Shown here piece after piece: positions 17,090 to 23,593 of a stretch of DNA of 31,980 nucleotides. The first letter of the stretch is position 1. Each line of letters begins with the position of its first letter. Below the pieces are notes generated by a model. It saw only the letters and a program-made list of their open reading frames with translations. It did no database searches and had not been told where the DNA came from. Where the stretch lies: positions 1 through 31,980 of the IMG/VR virus record IMGVR_UViG_3300008113_001033, one strand, 5' to 3'. Both the position numbers and the translations under genes were made by a program. This DNA comes from a virus.

Positions 17090-17261
17090 AACGCCAAAGT
17101 TTTGGAAGAAAGTACAAAGAGTAGGAATCATTGCAGGAGCAGTAGGAGCAGCTATAATCGCAGCACCTGTAGCTTTACCCGCAGCATTAATTACGGCAAG
17201 TGGATATTTGTTAGCAATCGGTGGAGTAACTGCTACACTATCACAACTTACTAAAGAGTAA
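17061..17261 (+). CDS. Holin candidate
   Basis: A 66-residue protein: basic N-terminus (ELKERWLSKTPKFWKKVQRV) followed by two hydrophobic segments (GIIAGAVGAAIIAAPVALPA and LITASGYLLAIGGVTATL). Size, double hydrophobic hairpin and position right before the M15 endopeptidase fit a small holin that opens the inner membrane for the lysin. Inferred from context. Confidence 0.5.
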   Translation: MELKERWLSKTPKFWKKVQRVGIIAGAVGAAIIAAPVALPAALITASGYLLAIGGVTATLSQLTKE

Positions 17262-17277
17262 CTTACCTAATAGTAAT

Positions 17278-17727
17278 ATGCAATTAAGTAAGCATTTAAG
17301 TAGAGCAGAATTTGAGCGTTCAGATGCTGCTACAAACTACGGAATAAGCAACTCAATGAATTCTGGGCAACTTGCTAAAGCTATGGCATTAGCTGAGAAT
17401 TGTTTTGAGCCTATTAGAGAGCATTTAGGGAAGCCAATTAGAGTGAATAGTGGTTATCGTTCTCCTGCCGTAAATAAACGCATTGGAGGGGCTCTAACAT
17501 CTCAGCATAGTTTAGGCGAAGCAATAGACTTAGATTTACACGATAGAGATTTATTTGAGTGGATTATAGATAACGTTACTTTTGACCAATTAATTTATGA
17601 AGCAGGAAATGATACTGAGGCAGCTTGGTTTCATATTTCCTACCGAGAAGGTCGTAATCGTAAGCAAGTATTACGAATGATAAAGAAAGGCGGTAAATCT
17701 ACCTATATACCTTACAAACGCAAATAG
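17278..17727 (+). CDS. Endolysin, M15-family peptidase
   Basis: A 149-residue protein with the M15 zinc-peptidase signature: His77 and Asp84 in SQHSLGEAIDLD (S-x-H-x-x-G-x-A-x-D) and His119 in WFHISY, the three expected zinc ligands. NSGYRSPAVNKRIGG just before the first ligand is typical of the peptidase M15_3 family. It would cleave peptidoglycan stem peptides (L-Ala-D-Glu or D-Ala-D-Ala type) after holin action. No signal peptide. A terminator follows directly. Confidence 0.8.
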   Translation: MQLSKHLSRAEFERSDAATNYGISNSMNSGQLAKAMALAENCFEPIREHLGKPIRVNSGYRSPAVNKRIGGALTSQHSLGEAIDLDLHDRDLFEWIIDNVTFDQLIYEAGNDTEAAWFHISYREGRNRKQVLRMIKKGGKSTYIPYKRK

Positions 17728-17750
17728 AACCGAGTAACATCGGTTTTTTT
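17728..17750 (+). terminator. Rho-independent terminator after the endolysin
   Basis: AACCGA at 17728-17733 pairs with TCGGTT at 17740-17745 around GTAACA, continuing into a run of T to 17750. It starts directly after the endolysin stop and closes the late operon. Confidence 0.75.
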
Positions 17751-17763
17751 ATTCAAACTTATT

Positions 17764-18461
17764 ATGAGAAAACGTCTATTTTTTGACATAGAAACATCAT
17801 TTAATATTGGTATATTTTGGAGAAGTGGTTACAACCTAACAATACAACCGGATGACATTATAAAAGAACGTGCTATAATTTGCGTTAGTTGGAAGTGGGA
17901 GGGTAAAGATGAGGTTCATAATTTAACCTGGGATAAAAACCAATGCGATAAAAAACTTTTAAAAGATTTTGTTAAAATATTAAATCAAGCAGATGAAATA
18001 GTAGCGCATAATGGAGATAGATTCGATATAAAAAAAGTCAGTTTAATTTTAATTCAAACAAGTTAGATTATATTGCTAAATTTCTCGGAGTTGGTGCGAA
18101 GCTGAAGCACGAAGGTATGGATATGTGGAAAGCTATTATTTTTAATAAAGATGCTGATGCTTTAAAACGAATGGTAGAGTATTGTGATATGGATGTTATT
18201 GTACTTGAAAAGGTTTACCACAAATTAGAACCATATACAAAGCAAAAAGTAAACTATGCGGTATTGAGAGGTGGAGAGAAGTTTGAATGTCCTAACTGTG
18301 GTAAATTGCCACACTATAAAAGTATGTACACAACTGCGGCAGGAACTATTCAACACAGAATGCAATGCTCAGATAGAAAGATTTGCAATAAGAAGTTTAC
18401 TATTAATAACAAAACTTATATTGGTTATTTACAATTTAAACTTCGTAATAACATAAAATAG
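17764..18461 (+). pseudogene. Disrupted DnaQ-like 3'-5' exonuclease gene (frame change near 18036)
   Basis: The first part (17764-18066) has FFDIET (Exo I, Asp8 and Glu10) and EIVAHNGDRFDIKK (Exo II), then runs out of frame to a TAG. The second part is open in the -1 frame from about 18033: FNFNSNKLDYIAKFLGVGAK, then MVEYCDMDVIVLEKVY (Exo III, Y-x-x-x-D) and a C-terminal zinc ribbon (CPNCGK ... CSDRKICNKKF). In complete relatives as I recall them, roughly 25 residues separate the HNGxxFD motif from FNFNSNKLDYIA, so both a deletion and a frame change seem to have occurred at the A7 run. When intact, the protein would be a single-strand exonuclease of phage replication or recombination. Confidence 0.65.
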
Positions 18462-18513
18462 CGTACCTTAGTAAAACTTTTTTCGTAAAGTTAATCTGTT
18501 TTGTTTAGGTAAG

Positions 18514-18550
18514 AAAGGGAGTTCAGAGATGTTCTCCCTTTGTTTTTTTT
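18514..18550 (+). terminator. Rho-independent terminator
   Basis: AAAGGGAG at 18514-18521 pairs with CTCCCTTT at 18534-18541 around a 12-base loop, followed by G and eight T. Together with the promoter at 18624 it separates the late and early regions. The 216-base gap 18462-18677 holds only this terminator and that promoter. Confidence 0.85.
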
Positions 18551-18623
18551 ACATCCTACATCCCTTTGTTTATAAGGCTTTCAAAAATAAATTAAAAAAA
18601 AAGTAAAAATAATTGTTAAAAAG

Positions 18624-18655
18624 TTTGGTAGTTATAAACAATCGCATTATATTTG
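18624..18655 (+). promoter_or_regulatory. Bacteroidota-type promoter for the early region
   Basis: TTTG at 18624-18627 and TATATTTG at 18648-18655 are separated by 20 bases, matching the host sigma consensus TTTG-N19-21-TAnnTTTG. The surrounding sequence is A/T-rich. It is the only site here with both elements well placed. It would start transcription about 18662, just ahead of the gene at 18678. Confidence 0.75.
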
Positions 18656-18677
18656 TCGAAACAATAATACAAAACAG

Positions 18678-18920
18678 ATGAAAAAACAGATTAAAGAAGC
18701 CTTAGAACTTCACGCAAAAGCAAATGAATTGCTTTACTTATGCGAAGGAATGCAGAACCGAATAGATAATATGCTACGGTATAATGCAGAGATAGCTATT
18801 CCTAACAACTTTCACGAGCATTCAGAGAATGTTATTGATACCTGCCAACGTGGATTAGGTAGATTATGGAGAAGCTACCATATAGTGATTGATAAACTTA
18901 AAAGCCTTGATGAGATATGA
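18678..18920 (+). CDS. Early protein of unknown function (80 aa)
   Basis: First gene after the early promoter: an 80-residue helical protein (KKQIKEALELHAKANELLYL, NVIDTCQRGLGRLWRSYH). No motif recognised. As the first expressed gene it may act on host functions, but nothing in the sequence shows this. Confidence 0.5.
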   Translation: MKKQIKEALELHAKANELLYLCEGMQNRIDNMLRYNAEIAIPNNFHEHSENVIDTCQRGLGRLWRSYHIVIDKLKSLDEI

Positions 18921-19054
18921 AAGAGGAATTAATAAAGTACGTTGAGCAATTGGAAATTGAGCGACAAGAAAACATAGATGTTTATTCAGAAGAAACATTA
19001 AACAGATTAGATAATTTAATTAAAGAGTACCACAAACTAATATTGTCATTATGA
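18917..19054 (+). CDS. Small early protein (45 aa)
   Basis: An ATGA-coupled ORF between two early genes, ending in an ATGA overlap with the next. It is a helical, acidic 45-residue peptide starting KEELIKYVEQLEIERQENID. The tight overlaps on both sides support that it is translated. Function unknown. Confidence 0.5.
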   Translation: MKEELIKYVEQLEIERQENIDVYSEETLNRLDNLIKEYHKLILSL

Positions 19055-19239
19055 AAACACGTAACGTATTTAAGAAAGTAACAGAGGCATTTAACCAACA
19101 CGTAAAGCCTACTACATTAGAAAACGAGTTCATCCCTAACAACGGAGTAAGACACGGAGACTTAAAAAGATATTGGGATAACTACAACGCTCAATTAGTA
19201 AACAGAATTTCAGAAATAAAAAGCTATGAAAAGATTTAA
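19051..19239 (+). CDS. Small early protein (62 aa)
   Basis: A 62-residue protein beginning KTRNVFKKVTEAFNQHVKPT, with RHGDLKRYWDNYNAQLVNRI in its second half. It overlaps the genes on both sides. No family recognised. Confidence 0.5.
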   Translation: MKTRNVFKKVTEAFNQHVKPTTLENEFIPNNGVRHGDLKRYWDNYNAQLVNRISEIKSYEKI

Positions 19240-19369
19240 GATAACATACAAGGTAAAGCTAAAGACTTGGGAAGAACGTTACTTAATTGTAAGCGCACAC
19301 ACTCAGTCAGATGCTAAAGATAAATTCCAATTATGGAAAGGTTTAATAACAGATATAAACGAGATATGA
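19226..19369 (+). CDS. Small early protein (47 aa)
   Basis: A 47-residue ORF (KRFKITYKVKLKTWEERYLI at the start, SAHTQSDAKDKFQLWKG next), a small alpha/beta-like protein. It overlaps the previous gene by 14 bases and the partial DnaA-like copy by four (ATGA). Function unknown. Confidence 0.5.
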   Translation: MKRFKITYKVKLKTWEERYLIVSAHTQSDAKDKFQLWKGLITDINEI

Positions 19370-19491
19370 ATTATAACATACAATCAATTACAGACACAAA
19401 GAAATCATTCCCTAAGAATACAAGATTCGTGTTTGAGGATTTTCTAATAGCTTGTCCATTTTCTCTGGAGTATCTTAGAAGATTAAAATAA
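19366..19491 (+). pseudogene. Truncated tandem copy of the DnaA-like gene
   Basis: A 41-residue ORF whose first 38 residues are identical to the start of the next gene (NYNIQSITDTKKSFPKNTRF and onward to SLEYLR), then RLK and a stop. The 114 matching bases carry seven differences, all in third codon positions and all silent. The DNA-binding domain is absent. It is either a remnant of recombination between two related phages or a retained short peptide. It keeps a good start (ATGA overlap) and could be translated. Confidence 0.6.
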
Positions 19492-19610
19492 GTAAGATGA
19501 ATTATAACATACAATCAATTACAGATACAAAGAAATCATTTCCTAAAAATACAAGATTCGTTTTTGAGGATTTCCTAATAGCTTGTCCTTTCTCTCTGGA
19601 GTATCTTAGA
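19366..19610 (+). repeat. Direct repeat: two 114-base copies, 131 bases apart
   Basis: Copy A is 19366-19479 and copy B is 19497-19610; 107 of 114 bases match and the encoded 38 residues are the same. The copies are separated by 17 bases, which include the stop codon of the truncated reading frame. Confidence 0.85.
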
Positions 19611-19925
19611 CAAGTATCACGCAAACGAGAAGTAATGCAATGGAGGCAGTTAGGTATGGTTTGGTTAGCAATAGAAAATATGCACCTGAGCAAAGCAGGT
19701 AAGTTCTTTGATAAAGACCATAGCACAGTTATTCACGCTTTAAAAGTAGTTAGACAAGCAAATAACGGATTTGATTATGTGCTAAAAGAAAAGATTGATA
19801 AGATAATGAACTGCATTGATTTAAGCGTACCTTACTCAAACGATTCAAGCGAGAACGAAAAGAACTCTTTAATTTATTTAGAACGATTGATTAAAAAAAA
19901 ATTAGCTACTGAAGGTATGCTATAA
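19497..19925 (+). CDS. DnaA domain IV-like DNA-binding protein
   Basis: A 142-residue protein. Residues 41-90 (SRKREVMQWRQLGMVWLAIE, then AGKFFDKDHSTVIHALKVV) match the C-terminal DNA-binding domain of the replication initiator DnaA, including the signature DHSTVIHA at 74-81. No AAA+ domain is present. The N-terminal 38 residues are a phage-specific segment repeated in the truncated upstream copy. It may bind an origin or operator, or interfere with host DnaA. The C-terminal 40 residues are polar and basic. Confidence 0.7.
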   Translation: MNYNIQSITDTKKSFPKNTRFVFEDFLIACPFSLEYLRQVSRKREVMQWRQLGMVWLAIENMHLSKAGKFFDKDHSTVIHALKVVRQANNGFDYVLKEKIDKIMNCIDLSVPYSNDSSENEKNSLIYLERLIKKKLATEGML

Positions 19926-19937
19926 GTTAATAAATAC

Positions 19938-19945
19938 TATATTTG
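19938..19945 (+). promoter_or_regulatory. Candidate promoter -7 box (TATATTTG)
   Basis: TATATTTG lies 24 bases before the ERF gene ATG with an A-rich leader. No clear TTTG is present about 20 bases upstream. It would give the recombination genes their own start. Confidence 0.5.
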
Positions 19946-19969
19946 TAAACAATTAAAAACAGAATAACT

Positions 19970-20509
19970 ATGAAAAAAGAAGAAGTGGTAGACGTTCTAC
20001 CGAAAAGCGAAACTATCTACACTAAGCTATGGAAAGCAAAGCAAGAGATAGGCAAAGTTACTAAAGGTTCTAACAATCCTTTCTTTAAATCAAAATACGC
20101 TGATTTAAACGCTATTTTAGAAGCTACTGAACCAATCCTATTAAAACACGGTTTAATACTCTTACAACCCATCTTAGACGGCAAGGTATGTACTCAGATA
20201 ATAGACATAGAAAACGGAGATAAGATAGAAAGCAGCTTAGTTCTTCCAATGATTACCGACCCACAGAAATTAATTGCTTCGATTACTTACTACCGAAGAG
20301 GAAGTTTACAGACGCTTTTAAGTTTACAAGCGGTGGATGACGATGGAAACACGGCACGAGAAGCAGTAAGCAAGTTATTCCCTCAGGAACGTTTTGAATC
20401 AGGACTTACTAAAGTATCAAACGGAGAGTTAACTACTGAGCAATTTAAGAATGCTTTGAAAGGATATGAATTAACTGAGTTACAAACTAAGGCAATGATG
20501 TTGTTATGA
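19970..20509 (+). CDS. erf: ERF-family single-strand annealing protein
   Basis: A 179-residue protein with the ERF pattern: KAKQEIGKVTKGSNNPFFKS, KYADLNAILEATEPILLKHG, then DPQKLIASITYYRRGSLQTL and LSLQAVDDDGNTA. ERF proteins anneal complementary single strands in phage recombination and genome circularisation. The YqaJ-like nuclease two genes downstream is the expected partner that makes the strands. It overlaps the next gene by four bases (ATGA). Confidence 0.8.
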   Translation: MKKEEVVDVLPKSETIYTKLWKAKQEIGKVTKGSNNPFFKSKYADLNAILEATEPILLKHGLILLQPILDGKVCTQIIDIENGDKIESSLVLPMITDPQKLIASITYYRRGSLQTLLSLQAVDDDGNTAREAVSKLFPQERFESGLTKVSNGELTTEQFKNALKGYELTELQTKAMMLL

Positions 20510-21138
20510 AAATTAGAAGTAAAGCTACCTATAATAAATATTATAATTTTTTATTGGAATTAAAATCAAGAATAGATGATAAAAGAGAATATATTGTACT
20601 TGCAGATATTTGTAAAGAATATTCAGTAGGAACTCAAATTACAACAATATTAATTAATTCTGGAGTGGTTCATAAAATTGAACACGGACAATATGAATGG
20701 AATAAAAAAATTCCTGTTTCAATGATATTAGTTAAAAAAATGATTGAAAAACATAATCAAAAATATAAAGAACAAAGAGAAAATAATAAAGATAGATTGA
20801 TTAATGCACCACAAAAACAATTGTCAAAATCTACAAAAGTTATAAAAACACAGTTAGAAAAATTTAATGATGATTTTTCAAATTATTTGAGCATAGCCGA
20901 AGCAATATCTCACTACGGAAAATCTGAAAGCACTATTCGTTCTATTGTACGTTTGGCTTCAAAAAAGAAAGGTGTACTAAAACACGAAGCCTTAAAAAAT
21001 GGTTCAAAGAAAATCTACATATCCATAGATTATTTAGATAGTATTTTTAATAAAAAAATTGTTAAGGATATTAAATATGTAGAGAATTCTAAAGTTGAGT
21101 TAGGTGTTATTCGTAAATTTTTAAAATGGTTATGGTAA
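20506..21138 (+). CDS. Putative DNA-binding protein with two helix-turn-helix-like parts
   Basis: A 210-residue, very lysine-rich protein. The N-terminal part (IRSKATYNKYYNFLLELKSR, VLADICKEYSVGTQITTILI) and the C-terminal part (YLSIAEAISHYGKSESTIRS, KNGSKKIYISIDYLDSIF) each look like a winged or helix-turn-helix domain, joined by a basic linker. The gene is visibly more A-rich than its neighbours, a possible sign of separate origin. It sits between the two recombination genes with overlaps on both sides. Function inferred only. Confidence 0.5.
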   Translation: MKIRSKATYNKYYNFLLELKSRIDDKREYIVLADICKEYSVGTQITTILINSGVVHKIEHGQYEWNKKIPVSMILVKKMIEKHNQKYKEQRENNKDRLINAPQKQLSKSTKVIKTQLEKFNDDFSNYLSIAEAISHYGKSESTIRSIVRLASKKKGVLKHEALKNGSKKIYISIDYLDSIFNKKIVKDIKYVENSKVELGVIRKFLKWLW

Positions 21139-21809
21139 TGAAAATCAGATGTAGCGCAATAGGTAAGATAATGACTTCTCCCAGAACAAAGGGGGAGGTT
21201 CTATCTGAAACGGCAAAGACTTATATTCAAGATTACTTTAAAGAAAAGGAGTTGGGAATAGCTAAAGAGTTTTGGAGTAGATACACGGATAAAGGTTTAC
21301 AGATGGAAGACGAGGCGATAGAGTTTGCAGGTCAAGTATTAGGATGGGATTTTGTAGTTAAAAACACGGAACGATATAATAACGAATGGCTCACAGGAGA
21401 ACCCGATGTAATTACAAAGTACCTACTTGCTGATATTAAATGCTCTTGGGATGGTTCAACTTTTCCGTTATTCGATACTGAGTTAAAGAATAAAGATTAT
21501 TTTTGGCAAATGCAAGGATATATGTTTCTTACAGGATTAGATAAAGCTGAGTTAATTTACTGCTTAATGAACACTCCGCATCAAATCGTAGAAGATGAGG
21601 TACGAAGAGCGCATTGGAAAGCAGGATTAATAGATGAGGATTTAGATTTGCGTGAAGCGGTACAATCTCAACACACGTTTGACCACATTCCTAACAACCT
21701 ACGAATTAAAAGATTTATCGTAGAAAGAGACGAACAAGCTATCGAACAGATTAAAGAGAAAGTAGAACTTTGTAGAAACTATTACGAACAATTAAAAAGT
21801 ATATTATGA
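21138..21809 (+). CDS. YqaJ-like / lambda exonuclease-type recombination nuclease
   Basis: Three in-frame ATGs occur (21126, 21132, 21138). I choose 21138, which overlaps the upstream TAA by one base and gives KIRCSAIGKIMTSPRTKGE, a common start of the family (223 residues). The PD-(D/E)XK core is visible: EWLTGEPDVITKYLLADIKC, with Asp and Glu-x-Lys-like spacing (the DIK motif). DYFWQMQGYMFLTG follows, as in YqaJ viral recombinases. It would process double-strand ends to feed the ERF protein. Confidence 0.75.
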   Translation: MKIRCSAIGKIMTSPRTKGEVLSETAKTYIQDYFKEKELGIAKEFWSRYTDKGLQMEDEAIEFAGQVLGWDFVVKNTERYNNEWLTGEPDVITKYLLADIKCSWDGSTFPLFDTELKNKDYFWQMQGYMFLTGLDKAELIYCLMNTPHQIVEDEVRRAHWKAGLIDEDLDLREAVQSQHTFDHIPNNLRIKRFIVERDEQAIEQIKEKVELCRNYYEQLKSIL

Positions 21810-21997
21810 AAGATACAATTGTAGAATCCGTTTTAAGCGCATTTAAAAGACGCTCAGAGCGTGGAATAGATAAATATGGAGTAACACTTAACAGAGAAGA
21901 TTTAAGTACGTTAGAATGGCTAAAACATTTTCAAGAGGAATTAATGGATGCAACGCTTTATATTGAAAGACTAAAACAAGAATTTAATAACAAATAA
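21806..21997 (+). CDS. MazG-like small protein
   Basis: A 63-residue protein with ERGIDKYGVTLNREDLSTLE and HFQEELMDATLYIERLKQ, a pattern found in small phage proteins related to all-alpha NTP pyrophosphatases (EE...D motif). Four-base overlap with the nuclease gene. It may adjust nucleotide pools; the enzymatic activity is not certain at this length. Confidence 0.5.
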   Translation: MKDTIVESVLSAFKRRSERGIDKYGVTLNREDLSTLEWLKHFQEELMDATLYIERLKQEFNNK

Positions 21998-22010
21998 AAA
22001 CAAAGTAAAA

Positions 22011-22289
22011 ATGAAAAAAATGATTTTATCAATAGCAGTTATATTGCTATTATCTTGCGAGAAAGACAATCCACAACCTAACAACAACAATACTTTAGAT
22101 TGTGATTGTGATAGAGTAATGGAGCATAATAAGTTTTATGTAGTAGGAGATGCACAAACAGGTAAACCTGGTTTCTACTTTGGAACATACGTACTAATAA
22201 ACGATTGCTCCAAAGTACAATATAACGGAGAATGGAGTACAGCAAATGGAGACGCAGAACCTATAAACGGAGAATGTTATACTAAATAA
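22011..22289 (+). CDS. Phage-encoded lipoprotein
   Basis: A 92-residue protein with a type II signal peptide: KKMILSIAVILLLSC, cysteine 16 being the lipidation site (lipobox LLSC). The residues after it, EKDNPQPNNNN, are acidic and polar like the surface-export signal of Bacteroidota lipoproteins. The mature part has four cysteines (DCDCDR and two more) and probably folds as a small beta domain. Being in the early region and surface-exposed, it could block superinfection or act on the host envelope. This role is inferred. Confidence 0.65.
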   Translation: MKKMILSIAVILLLSCEKDNPQPNNNNTLDCDCDRVMEHNKFYVVGDAQTGKPGFYFGTYVLINDCSKVQYNGEWSTANGDAEPINGECYTK

Positions 22290-22314
22290 TTTAATAATCA
22301 AAAACAAAAGTAAA

Positions 22315-22551
22315 ATGAGTTACGACAACACGAACACGGCAGTTATTTTTAAGAATAACAAGAAAGAAAACGAGAAGCATCCTGATTACAGAGGGACTAT
22401 AAACGTAGACGGAAGAGAATTAGAAATTAGTCTATGGGTAAAGGATGGAAAAGCAGGTAAGTTCTTTTCGGGTAAGATTCAAGAACCATTTAAAAAGATG
22501 GAGAATGCTACGGATAAGATTAATAATGAAAGTTCTGGTTTACCTTTTTAG
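22315..22551 (+). CDS. Small SSB-like protein with a GLPF C-terminus
   Basis: A 78-residue protein (SYDNTNTAVIFKNNKKENEK, HPDYRGTINVDGRELEISLW, VKDGKAGKFFSGKIQEPF). It resembles small phage proteins with an OB-like core. It ends NNESSGLPF, like the tip of bacterial single-strand-binding proteins that recruits replication partners. The helicase at 23590 ends with a similar tip, so both may dock to the same host or phage partner. Confidence 0.5.
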   Translation: MSYDNTNTAVIFKNNKKENEKHPDYRGTINVDGRELEISLWVKDGKAGKFFSGKIQEPFKKMENATDKINNESSGLPF

Positions 22552-22569
22552 TATGTAAATAAATTTAAT

Positions 22570-22577
22570 TATATTTG
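22570..22577 (+). promoter_or_regulatory. Promoter -7 box (TATATTTG) for the structured RNA
   Basis: TATATTTG with transcription expected to begin at about 22583-22585, exactly at the first base pairs of the structured RNA that follows. No clean TTTG -33 box is seen at the usual distance (only T-rich sequence), so the promoter is likely but not complete. Confidence 0.55.
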
Positions 22578-22582
22578 CTGCA

Positions 22583-22680
22583 AGGTTAGAGTCTCAAACA
22601 TAGTTAACCTAAAGAAGTTATTAAACCCTGATAATGAAGTAGACGTGAGACTCCTACGGATTTATCGGGGTTTGTTATTT
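22583..22680 (+). ncRNA. Structured RNA with two hairpins and complementary loops
   Basis: Hairpin 1: AGGTTA (22583-22588) pairs with TAACCT (22605-22610). Hairpin 2: 22623-22634 pairs with 22662-22673 over 12 base pairs (one G-T pair), followed inside by GTAG (22639-22642) with CTAC (22654-22657). Loop 1 contains GAGTCTCA (22589-22596) and loop 2 contains TGAGACTC (22646-22653), which are perfectly complementary over 8 bases, as in a kissing-loop fold. A T-rich end (TTTGTTATTT) follows hairpin 2, so it could be a free RNA of about 95 nt or the leader of the gene at 22695. It does not fit any riboswitch or ribozyme core I know. Confidence 0.65.
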
Positions 22681-22694
22681 AATAAATTATTATT

Positions 22695-22895
22695 ATGGCA
22701 AAAATTGTTTTAACAAATGGTGTTCTTAATGTAGAGGAATCTTATGATGAGATTTTAAACAAAGAAAGAAAAGGAGATTGGATTGAATTAGTTGAATACA
22801 ATCAAGAAGTAAGAAACAGAAATAAATCAATGGGCTTAGAAGGTGATTACAGACTGTTAGTTAATATTAACCACATTCAATTAATTAAGCTATGA
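22695..22895 (+). CDS. Small early protein (66 aa)
   Basis: A 66-residue protein (AKIVLTNGVLNVEESYDEIL, LVNINHIQLIKL at the end) of a type common in Bacteroidota phages, with no assigned function. It is the first gene downstream of the structured RNA and may be under its control. Four-base overlap with the replication gene. Confidence 0.55.
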   Translation: MAKIVLTNGVLNVEESYDEILNKERKGDWIELVEYNQEVRNRNKSMGLEGDYRLLVNINHIQLIKL

Positions 22896-23593
22896 GCGGA
22901 TGGATTAAGTTACATAGACAAATTAGAAACCATTGGGTTTTTAAAAATGCTAATTATTTTAAGGCTTGGGTTGTAATTATTTCAGAGGTTAATCATCAAT
23001 CTACAAAGGTTATTATTGAAGGAGAATTAATAGAATGTAAAAGAGGACAAAGTATAAATAGTTTATCTACTTGGGTAAGCATTTTAGGTAAGGATTGGAC
23101 AATTCAGAAACTCAGAACATTTTTAAAATTACTTGAAAAAGATGAAATGATTAACACGGAAGGACTACGAAAAACAACACGGCTAACTGTCTGTAATTAC
23201 GATAGTTATCAAAGTGAGCAACAAGGAGACAACAAGCAAACAACAAACAGACAACAAGGAGATAACAAGGAGATAACAACAAACAAGAATGTAAAGAATG
23301 TAAAGAATGAAAAGAATGAAAAGAATATTATACCAAGTATAGAAGAGTTTGTTTCTTATGGTTTGTCTTTAGTTGAAGATGTATCCATAGAAGCGTTAAA
23401 ACTTAAACATCAAAGTTGGTTAGTTAATAATTGGTGTAAGGAGAAGAATGGTAAATTGATTAAAATTGTAAATTGGAAGTCTACTTTAAGTAATACAATT
23501 TCATATTTACCTAAACAACCTAAACAGATAGCTAAATCTGAAGAGCAAATAAGATACGAACACGTTTTAAAACAAATGGAACTAAACAAATGA
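22892..23593 (+). CDS. Replication initiator/replisome organiser-like protein
   Basis: A 233-residue protein starting SGWIKLHRQIRNHWVFKNAN, the typical start of phage replication organisers with a winged-helix N-terminal domain (residues 1-110, with KDWTIQKLRTFLKLLEKDEM). A low-complexity linker follows (QQGDNKQTTNRQQGDNKEIT, then KNVKNVKNEKNEKN). A C-terminal domain resembles the DnaD/helicase-loading part. The helicase gene starts at an ATGA overlap. It likely binds the origin and loads the helicase at 23590; origin repeats may lie within this gene. Confidence 0.6.
   Translation: MSGWIKLHRQIRNHWVFKNANYFKAWVVIISEVNHQSTKVIIEGELIECKRGQSINSLSTWVSILGKDWTIQKLRTFLKLLEKDEMINTEGLRKTTRLTVCNYDSYQSEQQGDNKQTTNRQQGDNKEITTNKNVKNVKNEKNEKNIIPSIEEFVSYGLSLVEDVSIEALKLKHQSWLVNNWCKEKNGKLIKIVNWKSTLSNTISYLPKQPKQIAKSEEQIRYEHVLKQMELNK
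23285..23326 (+). repeat. 9-base tandem repeat inside the replication gene
   Basis: AAGAATGTA twice, AAGAATGAA twice, then AAGAAT: 4.7 units of 9 bases encoding the KNVKNVKNEKNEKN linker. Just upstream are similar CAACAAGGAGA repeats. Unit number may vary between strains; it could also be origin iterons. Confidence 0.7.

Noticed and set aside
22583-22680. Hammerhead or other self-cleaving ribozyme
   Set aside because: CTGATAATGAAG superficially resembles the hammerhead CUGAUGA box, but there is no matching GAAA box and the stems do not fit that fold.
23285-23326. CRISPR-like array
   Set aside because: Units are 9 bases with no spacers and encode a protein linker.
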